Positions 18,209-27,156 of a DNA stretch of 64,000 nucleotides are shown here, piece by piece. Location: NCBI RefSeq assembly GCF_003340495.1, contig NZ_QASA01000001.1:2418001-2482000 (forward strand), read 5' to 3'. Positions within the stretch are counted from its first letter, which is position 1; each line of letters opens with the position of its first letter. The DNA comes from Adhaeribacter pallidiroseus (lineage in GTDB: Bacteria; Bacteroidota; Bacteroidia; Cytophagales; Hymenobacteraceae). Both the position numbers and the translations under genes were made by a program. Below the pieces are notes generated by a model that did no database searches, was not told the origin of the DNA, and saw only the letters and a program-made list of their open reading frames with translations.

Positions 18209-18847
18209 TCGATTTTTAAGTTAATTATGGATTAAGTTACCTGAGCAAAAGAGATTGTTTCGGTTTTAACAATAAACCAAGGCGGATAAACAGCAAGCGA
18301 CCCGGATTTTAGAAGAACGGCAGAAAAAATATGGACACTTTAAATAAAGCCTGGAGGAACTGGGAATACTTTCTTACATAAATCAGGCAAGTATCAGGAA
18401 CCAAGAAAAGTAGCGTAACAACTCGCTTTAAAAGACACCTAAAATAAAACTATTCTTATTACAAAGCAACAACTTAAAAAGAAAAATTCAATTTTGTCTT
18501 TAAGAAATGATTAAGTCTTAACAATTAAACAAGCACTAAAAAGCAGCGATGTTACAAATAGATCAGGGCTAAAAACAACGTATCGGAAATAACAAACCTT
18601 AATTTTTTAAATTTTTTTATTGCTTCTCGCTTATTTCAGGCAACATTTAATTGTTGTCAGTTGCTGTAACCAGATAAAGTAACCGGAACACGGCCTTAAC
18701 TATTTGATGGCTGCTTTAGATTAGCTAAGGGCTTTAAATTTAAAAAAAACCTGAAATGATTGCATTGGAAATCTTAACCCGCATTCTGTGATGCTTTGTA
18801 CTAAAAGTACCCGTAGAACGTTAAACGTTGGCCTTTTTATAGTGAGT
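18209..18847. other. Intergenic stretch, 639 bases
   Basis: AT-rich, holds the upstream region of the 18208 gene. No gene, RNA or strong hairpin was recognised. A short plus-strand reading (about 18282-18345) looks vaguely phage-like but is too short to call. Confidence 0.45.
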
Positions 18848-19354
18848 TTAGCCGGAGAAAGCATAATCTTTAATTTTTTGCCACGGTCCGCCTAAATATT
18901 CCCATAAACTTAAACCAAGCCCGGTAATGTTAAAACCTTGAAAAGTAGAACGTAATTTTTCGTAAACAAGTAGGGCTTCGGCGGGGCTTACTTTGTTTTG
19001 AACCGTAATATGCGGACGAAACTTTTGGCGATCCTGGGGAATTAACCATGCTTGCCATTGTTGTTGTAAGTATTCTTGTAACTGCACCAACTCTTTACTT
19101 TGCAACTGAAAAGCTACCCCGCGGCCTAGCTTCAGAAGGCCCGTTACTTCTACTGGAAAAACCGCGTGCTGAGCCGCTACTTGCTCTAAAACGCGGGTTA
19201 TTACATCGGTAGCGGGTAAATGATGAAATAAGGTAATATGCGCATCCAGGTAATTGAGTTGCGCTGGAAAATACTGCTTTCGTAAATCATTGAAATAGGT
19301 AAAGGCCGGCTCCTGAATTTGCAATGTAAGAATGCGGGGCGTTTGGTTGTTCAT
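18848..19354 (-). CDS. 2H phosphoesterase (2'-5' RNA ligase family)
   Basis: 168 residues with both catalytic HxT motifs of the 2H superfamily: H39-I-T41 (DAHITLF) and H115-I-T117 (RPHITVQNK), 76 residues apart, in the normal arrangement of two half-repeats. Family members such as ThpR/LigT and cyclic phosphodiesterases act on 2',3'-cyclic or 2'-5' phosphodiester ends of RNA in the cytosol; the true substrate of Bacteroidota members is unknown. It stands alone, with about 340 bases of empty sequence upstream. Start at the only early ATG. Confidence 0.88.
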   Translation of the reverse strand: MNNQTPRILTLQIQEPAFTYFNDLRKQYFPAQLNYLDAHITLFHHLPATDVITRVLEQVAAQHAVFPVEVTGLLKLGRGVAFQLQSKELVQLQEYLQQQWQAWLIPQDRQKFRPHITVQNKVSPAEALLVYEKLRSTFQGFNITGLGLSLWEYLGGPWQKIKDYAFSG

Positions 19355-19694
19355 AATTCTTTTTACGAGAGGCTCTTGATTAAGATAAAGCTTTAAGTAC
19401 CCTCAGCTGATTTAAAAAAGCTTCTATTATCCATTCAGCACTATTACTTTTTATTTTTACAGCCCAGGCTTACTTCCGTGTTTTCTTACCAGAACCGGCA
19501 AGTTAATAGGCTTTAAGGGCATATTCCAAAGTAGCTTAAGAGATTAAAAAACAAAGCGTTTACAGTAAAATTTAAAAAAATGCTCTTGTGCGGCGGTATT
19601 ACAGTAATAAAGGCAGAAAGTCTGGCGTTATATTTAGCATGAAGGCACGGTAGGCTCAGGCCTAAATCACCAGGAAATTACCGGAATGCATTTA
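19355..19694. other. Intergenic stretch, 340 bases
   Basis: Lies upstream of the 2H phosphoesterase and downstream of the histidine kinase, both on the minus strand. No feature recognised. Confidence 0.4.
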
Positions 19695-21578
19695 CTAAAT
19701 TAAAACCGGAGTTGCTGCTACCGGCAGGGTTATCTGAAATATAGTACCGTGCGGTTCCGCTGGTTTTATGACTAATTTACCCGCTAAAATGCTTAAGCGT
19801 TCCTGAATGCCGCGCATGCCAAAGCCTTGTTTCGGGGTAGCAATGGCTGAACTTACTGGCATGCCTTTGCCATTGTCTTCGATAATAATTCTTATCTGCT
19901 GTTCTTCCCGCCCAATAACAATATTCGCCTGGTGGGCACCGGAATGCTTCACAATATTATTCAAACTTTCCTGCACGATGCGGTAAACATTTATTTCTTG
20001 TTCCTGCAGAAGAATTCCGTCGATCAGATCAGCCTGTACCCGGATAGCAATGCCACTCGCTTCCGAAACTTCTTCGGCTAAACCGTGGATGGATTGGGTT
20101 AAGCCCAGCAGATCCAATTGAAAAGGCCGTAAGCCGTACGAAATTCCGCGAATCTCGCCAATTGTATGCGCCACGGTTTGCAGTAAGTCATGGGCATAAA
20201 GCGCTACTTTATCGGGCTTATCTATTTGTTTTTGCAGCAGCAATAAGCGGTTCTTTATTAAAATTAAACTTTGGCCCACACTATCATGCAACTCGGCGGC
20301 AATGCGTTTTCGTTCGTGCTCCTGCGATTGAATAAGCTCTTGGGAAAAAGTGGTTGCTTGTTGCATGGCCTGGGCTTGTACTTGTTCTTTTTCCTGCTTG
20401 TACATATTAAACTTGCTCGTGAGCGCGTACGAGAGTACCACAGCCTCGATAAAGTTGCCTAATTGCAGGCTGCTTTCGGTAAAAATGGTATCCGGAAGAA
20501 GATTATTATCTTTGGCGATGTAAATAATAATACCCGCACCAAAAGCTGCTAAACCTAAGGTATAATAAAGGGCTGGTTTAAAACCTTGGCGGTAAATAAG
20601 AATACCGGCCGAGTAGACATACAGGTAAATCGGAATAAAAGTGAGCAGCATGGTAGTAAAGGCCCAGACGTAAAAGCCCAACAGGTTGAGCAATAGAACC
20701 AAAAATAAGCAAGCTACCATTATCCAGCGCCACCGGTAGAGCCAAGGTAAATTTTGCTGCACCTGCAAGATGGCGTTGGTAAACAACAAAGAAAACAAGA
20801 TGGCCAACCCCAGAAAAACTCGGGTATTTACCTGCCACAGCAAGGGTTCCGGCCACCATTCGTGCAAGTAACCCCGGATACAAGCTATTTCGGCCGCTAC
20901 CGAAAAAATAAAAAGAACATAATATAGATAAGCTTTATCCCGCAAAGAAAAATAAACGAATAAGTTGTACATCATTAAGGCGAACAGCAAACCAAAGTAG
21001 ATGCCATTTACAACATCGGCCCGGTGGTTGGCTTCGTAAAGAACCGGCATGGTAGCTATTTGGAGCGGAAACCGCAAAATACTTCGGCTCCGGAACCGGA
21101 TGTAAAACGTACGTTCCGTACCAGCAGCTACGTGCAGCGGCAAAATCAAACGATTGGTTTTCAGCAAACGGCTTTGAAAAGGCTGCCCAGCGCCGGCCCG
21201 TAATAATTCAAAACTGCCCGGCGCTTTTTGCCGGTATAAATCCACTGCGTACAAGTAAGAACTGCCAATTTCGAGGTACCATTTGGCTTCCTGGCTTTGA
21301 TTGCGCACCCGGAAATACCCCCACACCACCGACGAAGACGGGCCATAAACCGGGGCTTCCTGTTGGCTTTTTACAAAAGTAGATTGCCGCTGTTGTACTT
21401 GTTCAAAAGTTAAATTGCCCGCTGGATCTTCGAGCAGGTAAATACTTCTTCCAATAGTATACTGGGCCGGGGTATCCTGTAAAATAGTCAGGGGTTCTGC
21501 CGCCCGGCAAGTAGGCGAACCTATAAACAAGGCAACGGTAAAACAAAGCACCATTCGTAAACAGGCAAATCGCAGCAT
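19695..21578 (-). CDS. 7TMR-DISM sensor histidine kinase, NarL-type (HisKA_3), orphan
   Basis: 627 residues. A signal peptide (about 1-27) is followed by a periplasmic 7TMR-DISM extracellular domain type 2 (about 35-175, with VWGYFRVRNQS), seven membrane segments (about 185-390), a short coiled coil, a HisKA_3 dimerisation box ERKRIAAELHDSVGQSL with phospho-acceptor His431, and an HATPase_c domain with the N-box QESLNNIVKHS and G-box DNGKGM and GFGMRGIQERL. It should autophosphorylate in response to an unknown periplasmic ligand, often a carbohydrate in DISM proteins, and pass phosphate to a NarL/LuxR-type regulator. No response regulator gene is adjacent, so the partner is elsewhere. Upstream spacing suggests its own promoter. 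Confidence 0.93.
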   Translation of the reverse strand: MLRFACLRMVLCFTVALFIGSPTCRAAEPLTILQDTPAQYTIGRSIYLLEDPAGNLTFEQVQQRQSTFVKSQQEAPVYGPSSSVVWGYFRVRNQSQEAKWYLEIGSSYLYAVDLYRQKAPGSFELLRAGAGQPFQSRLLKTNRLILPLHVAAGTERTFYIRFRSRSILRFPLQIATMPVLYEANHRADVVNGIYFGLLFALMMYNLFVYFSLRDKAYLYYVLFIFSVAAEIACIRGYLHEWWPEPLLWQVNTRVFLGLAILFSLLFTNAILQVQQNLPWLYRWRWIMVACLFLVLLLNLLGFYVWAFTTMLLTFIPIYLYVYSAGILIYRQGFKPALYYTLGLAAFGAGIIIYIAKDNNLLPDTIFTESSLQLGNFIEAVVLSYALTSKFNMYKQEKEQVQAQAMQQATTFSQELIQSQEHERKRIAAELHDSVGQSLILIKNRLLLLQKQIDKPDKVALYAHDLLQTVAHTIGEIRGISYGLRPFQLDLLGLTQSIHGLAEEVSEASGIAIRVQADLIDGILLQEQEINVYRIVQESLNNIVKHSGAHQANIVIGREEQQIRIIIEDNGKGMPVSSAIATPKQGFGMRGIQERLSILAGKLVIKPAEPHGTIFQITLPVAATPVLI

Positions 21579-22064
21579 AACGGAAATTTTATAAAATGCT
21601 ATTCAGAATATTTGGCAAGTGCATTTCTTTAACTGCCCTTGGAACATCTGGCTTTTCAAACCAGAAATTATTCTACGAAACTTTAGAGCAACTACTTTTT
21701 TTTTAAATTAGCCTATCCCCTCCTATCAGCTAAATTTTTTTAAATATTATAAAATTAGAACATTTCCTTTTTATTAAATTTAAGCTATTGATTACCAATT
21801 AGTTAATTCATCAATTAATCTAGCAACAACTGTTTATTTTAGGCGGTTTTAATAAAATGAGCAGTACCACCCAGATAATTAAGTAGTAACACTTATTCCC
21901 TTCGGGCCTGGGGCCTATTACCTTTGTCTTACTAAACAACGATAAACATCCAGATATGATCAATAGGACAAATAAAGTAAAAAATTAGCTTACCCAACGC
22001 AATAATGATACAATCAACTAAACCTAACAATTATCAACCAACAAAACCTAAAACTTTATTTATT
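21579..22064. other. Divergent intergenic region, 486 bases
   Basis: Lies between the histidine kinase (minus) and the outer-membrane protein (plus). It is very AT-rich and holds the candidate -7 box at 21919-21926. An in-frame ATG at 22005 would lengthen the plus-strand protein by 20 polar residues before its signal peptide and is not favoured. Confidence 0.5.
21919..21926 (+). promoter_or_regulatory. Candidate -7 box for the 22065 gene
   Basis: TACCTTTG matches TAnnTTTG. It would give a leader of about 130 bases before the preferred ATG at 22065. No convincing -33 TTG was found. Confidence 0.3.
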
Positions 22065-22598
22065 ATGAAAAAATTTACTGTATTCCTGTTTTGCTTAGTA
22101 GCCTTATTTACTTTTTCGCAGGCGAAAGCCCAGACTCCCGTTAAAAATAAATATTTAAATGCGGGTATTGGCCTGGCCGCTTACACCGCCGGCGGTATTC
22201 CGATTGGCGCGTCTTTAGAAGTTGACTACAAAAATAATATTTCGGTGGGCGGTTTCGTGGATTATGCCAATTACGGGTATAAAGCCGCGGGTTATAAGTG
22301 GAATTATAACTTTCTGTATTTCGGTGCGCGGGGTTCTTACCACTTAGGAGAGTTAATGAAAGATTTAGATATTGACGATGCCAAATTCGATCCTTATGTA
22401 GGAGCCTCTTTAGGTATCCGGACTGCCTGGTACAGCGATAACGATGACTATGATGATTTTGACAGCCCCTACAATAGCGGTTTATTTTTAGGCGTACACG
22501 TGGGTAGCCGGTACATGTTCTCTGAAAAACTAGGTGCTTTTGGCGAAGTAGGTTACGGCGTTTCTGCTCTGAGACTAGGCATTACGGCTAAGTTCTAA
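22065..22598 (+). CDS. Small outer-membrane beta-barrel protein
   Basis: 177 residues from the preferred start. Residues 1-22 form a clear signal peptide (MKKFTVFLFCLVALF, cleavage after AKAQ). The rest alternates aromatic and small residues (VGGFVDYANYGYKAAGYKWNYN, GARGSYHL, YVGASLGIRTAWY, GVHVGSRYMF, GEVGYGVSALRLGITAKF), typical of an eight-stranded OmpX/porin-like barrel with an acidic loop NDDYDDFDS. The protein ends in Phe, as outer-membrane barrels do. An upstream ATG at 22005 is in frame but adds a polar segment ahead of the signal peptide. Function unknown. Confidence 0.85.
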   Translation: MKKFTVFLFCLVALFTFSQAKAQTPVKNKYLNAGIGLAAYTAGGIPIGASLEVDYKNNISVGGFVDYANYGYKAAGYKWNYNFLYFGARGSYHLGELMKDLDIDDAKFDPYVGASLGIRTAWYSDNDDYDDFDSPYNSGLFLGVHVGSRYMFSEKLGAFGEVGYGVSALRLGITAKF

Positions 22599-22718
22599 GG
22601 CGAATGCTAATGACTAACCATTAACCAAAACCTTAAAGTCATCGAACTAACTTAATTAGTCAAAATAAAACTATAATTTTTTATCAATCCCTAAAAACCC
22701 ATTAATCAATCCAAAACC

Positions 22719-23354
22719 ATGAAAAATTTATTAAATTTAAAATTAGTTGCTTTACTTCTTTCCATTGGCCTATTCACTACTTCTTGTAAAGAAGATGATG
22801 ATCCGGGAACACCAACCCCCATCGGCAACACCGAATACAACGGTCAGAAATATACCATTAAAAATGGCTACTATGCGGTAGGAGACGGTATTAAATTATA
22901 CGGCAACGCCAACACCCATCACCTGGATTTCTTGTTTATCACCGATGGTACCCCCCAGTTTTCGAACGACGGAGATATTACCAGCATGAAAGATGGAAAA
23001 ATTGCGATTCTGGGAGCCACTATTTCACCGGATGGCGCCAGCTTTAAGCCCGGAACTTTTGAATACACCAACATGGCCGCGGATGTTAATTTAACGCCGG
23101 CCCAAGTTGAAGCCAAATACAAAAACAAAGCTTTCTTCTATGAATCTATTGTTCGGATGGATACCGATGGCGATAATAACTGGGAAGAAGAAGCTGACAT
23201 GAAAATTGTAGGCGGCACCATTAAAGTTACGGGAGCTTTACCGGTAATTAACACCGAATACAACCTAACCCTGGACAATGGTAAAACGATTAAAGGCAGC
23301 TACGGCGGTACTTTTAATAAGCTAAATCTTGATTTAAGTGAAGAAGGAGAATAA
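22719..23354 (+). CDS. Uncharacterised lipoprotein
   Basis: 211 residues. Signal peptide with lipobox (LFTTSC, Cys23), then an acidic KEDDDPG linker that in Bacteroidota often directs lipoproteins to the surface (LES-like). The mature part (about 40-205) is beta-rich with repeated NTEYNGQKYTIKNGYY- and GTIKVTG-like strands and a calcium-like DTDGDNNWEEE loop (about 147-157). No family recognised. It follows the beta-barrel gene by 120 bases on the same strand, so the two may be co-transcribed, ending at the terminator at 23444. Confidence 0.75.
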   Translation: MKNLLNLKLVALLLSIGLFTTSCKEDDDPGTPTPIGNTEYNGQKYTIKNGYYAVGDGIKLYGNANTHHLDFLFITDGTPQFSNDGDITSMKDGKIAILGATISPDGASFKPGTFEYTNMAADVNLTPAQVEAKYKNKAFFYESIVRMDTDGDNNWEEEADMKIVGGTIKVTGALPVINTEYNLTLDNGKTIKGSYGGTFNKLNLDLSEEGE

Positions 23355-23784
23355 GTAATATCTTTTAGGGCAAAGTTTCTGAATTAAATGCCCTATCTCT
23401 AACTGGTCTAATCAGAAATACGTACAATTAATCTATCCATTGTTGCCCTGTTTGCCTTTAAAAAGCAAACAGGGCATTTTTTTAAATTTTTAAGTGGTTT
23501 AAGCTAAATGTAAGAGGAATTTTTTAGGTCTGGCTACTTTTGGAACTTGTTCTTTATAGCTTTTTTTAATATTTCCCTGGTTATAGGCCTTGGTGCTTAC
23601 AGCAAACCAGAAAATTGCCAATTTGGTAGCACCTAAGCCCGAAATATGCTAAAGGTTACAAAGAAGGATGCTGGTTACTAGTTCGGTTACATTTAGTTGC
23701 CAACCGCAGCCTGCTATTCTTACCTACTATCATAAAGTTATTTTACAAAGCCTAACGTACCCGCATTCTACTACAAAGACAGTA
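23355..23784. other. Convergent intergenic region, 430 bases
   Basis: Contains the strong terminator at 23444-23483. Nothing else was recognised between it and the end of the minus-strand gene at 23785. Confidence 0.5.
23444..23483 (+). terminator. Rho-independent terminator after the lipoprotein gene
   Basis: Perfect 12-base stem (TGCCCTGTTTGC with GCAAACAGGGCA), 9-base loop, followed by seven T; 90 bases past the stop at 23354. Confidence 0.93.
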
Positions 23785-26700
23785 TTATCTATTAGAAAAA
23801 TAAAGCCAATCCAGGTTAAATAAATTTTGCTGCTCTTGGCCCGAATTAGTAAACGTGATATACCAATCGTACTTACCTGGCGTATTAGGTTGCAGCGGTG
23901 CCGTTATCTCCTGCCATTTTGGAGTAGTAGAACTTTTGGCGGGTACTTGAGCGCTACAAACCAGGGGACCATTGGGGCTATTCTGGTGAACTTGAATCTG
24001 GCCGCCGGCACCTACGGGCTGCACCCGGAAGATGATGTTTTTTACTTGGCTTACATCCAGTTGATTAAATTTTACAAAGCTTTGGGGATTAATGGCCGTG
24101 GCGTAGGTTAAAAATTCGGTAGTAACGGTACCAAGTTTTACATTGCCTCCGTCGTAATCTTCTACCTGCAGCAAAGGATTACGCAACACCACGTAATCCC
24201 GGGTAGTGATGGGTTCGATGGTGTTGGCTCCCTGGTCGGTGTACTGAGCCGTTAATAAGTAAGAACCTTCTTTACCCTGACCCAGGTGTTGCTGTAACGG
24301 CAAGGTGCCTGTTACAGGTAAATTTTTAAATTTTTCGTTTAAAGACAAGATGTACGATACAATTTCTTTGGCATCCCCCGGCGCTAAATCCGGGTGCGCC
24401 GACATGGATCGTTTTCCCCAGTTGCCGCTACCGCCTTTAATAATTTTTTGTACTAATTTAGTGGTAACATCGGGCTGGCCCCCGTACCGGGCCGCCACCG
24501 CGGTATAAGCCGGCCCCACCGAAACTTGATCCAGGGAATGACATGCTTTGCAATCGAGACTGGTTAATAGGTATTGCCCTTTTGGATGTTGTAAATTGGT
24601 GGCAGTAGGCGAACCGGTTAGAGCAACGGCCACATCTTTTCCCTGGGGCATAAAATTCCAGGTTATCTTCACCTTATCCGGAGCAATAACTTTGTCTTCT
24701 AAATCCGTTACCTGTACTTGGTAGTCAAATACATTATTGTCCCAGTAAAAACTGCGGTTCGCCTTTGTGTTAATCGTAACAACGGGCGGCGCATTGCCGG
24801 CTTTTATCTGCACTACCGATGTATTACTCTCGCCGTGATTATCCTGTACATTTAAGGATACTCCGTAGGTACCGGCTTTCTGGAAAGTATAGGTAATTTG
24901 TTTTCCATTCAATTTCTTTCCTTCTATTTCCCAGCTATAAACTAAAGAGTCGGTCGCATCAAAATCTTTAGAGCCAGCTGCCGAAAGCGTAACCGGAAAA
25001 GGAACGGCTCCATTTACCTGGTTTACCTGAATATGCGCCACCGGCTTGCGGTTACCTTCGGCGTACTCTACCCGGATTAACCGGGCATCGTTGTTTTTAG
25101 CAAACCAATTCGTGCCGTACTCCAGAATATAAATAGCTCCATCCGGGGAGAACTGCATGTCGGTAGGCGCCGAAAAAGAGATATGATCCAGAAAAGGCTC
25201 CATGCGTAAGTAATTTTTATTTTCATCAAAAGTTACCGCCATTACCCAGCGCCTTACCCAATCGTAAATAAATAATTTGCCATTATAATAAGCGGGAAGC
25301 TTGTACTTAGCCTCCGGAAACAGATCGGCGTAGTAAACCGGGCCGGCTAATACCGATTGGCCGCCTTTGCCCACCAACGGAAATTTTTGCGAAGCTCCAT
25401 CGCCGTACCAAATCATGGCGGGCTGAGCGGGCGGTAACTCCCGGAGACCGGTATTATTCGGAGATTGATTAAGCGGCTGGGCCGGATTGAAAACCGTAGA
25501 CCGGAATTTTTTAGTAGCGTAGTCGTAGTACGGAAAAGCCTCGTTGTTTCCCAGAAAATAAGGCCAACCAAAAAAACCGGGTTGCCGGGCTTGGTTTACT
25601 TCATCAAAACTTAAAGTACCTTCCGAAGCCGGCACTTTGGTATCCGGGCCGATATCGCCCCAGTAAACAAAATTATTCTTGGGGTCCACGGAAAAGCGGT
25701 AGGGATTGCGGTGCCCCATGGTATAAATCTCGGGCCGGGTCTTGGGAGTGCCTTCCGGAAACAAGTTACCTTTCGGGATGGAATACGTACCGTCGGGCTC
25801 GGGTTTAATGCGCAGGATTTTGCCGCGCAAATCGTTGGTATTGGCCGAAGTAGCCTGATCGTCGGCTAGTTGCCGGCCGGGCCGCTCATCAATGGGAATG
25901 TAGCCTTCGGTTTCTTCAGCGTTCGTGTTATCACCGGTAGCTAAATACAGCAAACCACCCGGCCCAAATTGCAGGTAACCCGCCGAGTGGCAGCAATATT
26001 TCCGTTGCGTCGGAATTTCGAGTAATATTTTTTCCGAAGCCCGGTTAAGCGTTTCGTCGCGCATTTCCCACCGCGACAAACGGTTTACGGCTTTTTCGCC
26101 CGGGACGGCGTAGTACAAGTAAATCCAATGGTTTTTTTTAAAATCCGGGTCGGCGGCTACGCCCAGTAAGCCATCTTCAATGCCACTAAATACCTCCAGG
26201 TTAGCCAGCAGTTTTGTTTGGTTCGTAGCCGGATCGTACAACTTAACGGCTCCTTTCCGCTCGACAAAAAGTACCTGGTTGGCGGGTAACAAAGCCATTT
26301 GCATCGGCTCGTCCATGCCCTGGCTTAAAACCTGGTAAGTAAATCGGCTCGAATCAGGTACAGGTAAGGTAGTAGCCAGGCTAAAATCCGGTAGTTTTTT
26401 TTCGGAGTTAGTAATATGAAAGATTTTTTGAATTTCTTCCGAGGTAGGGTTAGCACTCACAACGAATGGCTTATTTATATCTTGTTCCAATTCCTGAACC
26501 AGGGGTAGCTGCTGCCATTCCGTTAACCAGGGCCATTGGGCAGTGGATAGGGCGGTATCTTTTACGGCTACCACTTCCCCACCCGCTTCCAGGTATCGTT
26601 TTAAAGAAGTAAGCTGGCGGTGATTGAACTGCGAAACGGACGAAAAGGGAATTACCAGGCGCTGAAAATTTTTTAATGAATCTTCGGATAAGTAGTTCTG

Positions 26701-26895
26701 ATTAGACGCAGAAATAACGTGCCAGGATAAAGGCAATTCCATTTTTGGAGATTGTTCTGGTTTTAAAGAATTATCATAGATTAACATCCGGGGATGCTGT
26801 TGTGAATCTTTTTTCCAGCTAATGTTTGTTCTGGAGGAGCAGGCAATAGCCAATATGGCGAAAATGAAAAACAACAAATTTGAAAATAAGCGCAT
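23785..26895 (-). CDS. ThuA-like/PQQ-type sugar dehydrogenase/PKD/cytochrome c/CBM6-like fusion lipoprotein
   Basis: 1036 residues from the preferred ATG at 26895 (MRLFSNLLFF); an ATG eight codons upstream also fits. Counting from 26919: lipobox with Cys27 (AIACSS), a degenerate ThuA-like domain (about 40-170), a glucose/sorbosone dehydrogenase beta-propeller (about 185-625, with GLLGVAADPDF, RNPYRFSVDP and WGDIGPDT), a PKD domain (about 635-725), a c-type cytochrome with C790-K-A-C793-H794 and a Met-bearing KRSMSAHP region, and a C-terminal carbohydrate-binding domain (about 905-1044). It would oxidise or bind sugars in the periplasm or on the surface and pass electrons to its own haem domain. 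The substrate is unknown. The catalytic status of the propeller was not tested. Confidence 0.9.
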   Translation of the reverse strand: MRLFSNLLFFIFAILAIACSSRTNISWKKDSQQHPRMLIYDNSLKPEQSPKMELPLSWHVISASNQNYLSEDSLKNFQRLVIPFSSVSQFNHRQLTSLKRYLEAGGEVVAVKDTALSTAQWPWLTEWQQLPLVQELEQDINKPFVVSANPTSEEIQKIFHITNSEKKLPDFSLATTLPVPDSSRFTYQVLSQGMDEPMQMALLPANQVLFVERKGAVKLYDPATNQTKLLANLEVFSGIEDGLLGVAADPDFKKNHWIYLYYAVPGEKAVNRLSRWEMRDETLNRASEKILLEIPTQRKYCCHSAGYLQFGPGGLLYLATGDNTNAEETEGYIPIDERPGRQLADDQATSANTNDLRGKILRIKPEPDGTYSIPKGNLFPEGTPKTRPEIYTMGHRNPYRFSVDPKNNFVYWGDIGPDTKVPASEGTLSFDEVNQARQPGFFGWPYFLGNNEAFPYYDYATKKFRSTVFNPAQPLNQSPNNTGLRELPPAQPAMIWYGDGASQKFPLVGKGGQSVLAGPVYYADLFPEAKYKLPAYYNGKLFIYDWVRRWVMAVTFDENKNYLRMEPFLDHISFSAPTDMQFSPDGAIYILEYGTNWFAKNNDARLIRVEYAEGNRKPVAHIQVNQVNGAVPFPVTLSAAGSKDFDATDSLVYSWEIEGKKLNGKQITYTFQKAGTYGVSLNVQDNHGESNTSVVQIKAGNAPPVVTINTKANRSFYWDNNVFDYQVQVTDLEDKVIAPDKVKITWNFMPQGKDVAVALTGSPTATNLQHPKGQYLLTSLDCKACHSLDQVSVGPAYTAVAARYGGQPDVTTKLVQKIIKGGSGNWGKRSMSAHPDLAPGDAKEIVSYILSLNEKFKNLPVTGTLPLQQHLGQGKEGSYLLTAQYTDQGANTIEPITTRDYVVLRNPLLQVEDYDGGNVKLGTVTTEFLTYATAINPQSFVKFNQLDVSQVKNIIFRVQPVGAGGQIQVHQNSPNGPLVCSAQVPAKSSTTPKWQEITAPLQPNTPGKYDWYITFTNSGQEQQNLFNLDWLYFSNR

Positions 26896-27156
26896 AAACA
26901 GGTAGATCAAAAAAGGCAATGGTTCAGGCGCATTGCCTTTCTAATTTAAAAATAATTTGTAACTATTAGGTACACTGTTTTCTTACCTCTCATCATTTGC
27001 CAGAGAATAATCTTAAATATTGACTCTGAAATAATAAAAGGAATATTTTAAAAATTTAACTTAGAATTACTTTTTAAAACAAAGATTCCGGTGATTGTTC
27101 TTTAGTTAACAATTGTTTGCTGAGCGAATGCCATCATAAAAAAATATTACTTCTAA

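Noticed and set aside
18282-18345. Short reading with a phage-like LEERQKKYGHF segment
   Set aside because: Only about 20 codons before a stop; too short to support a gene or relic.
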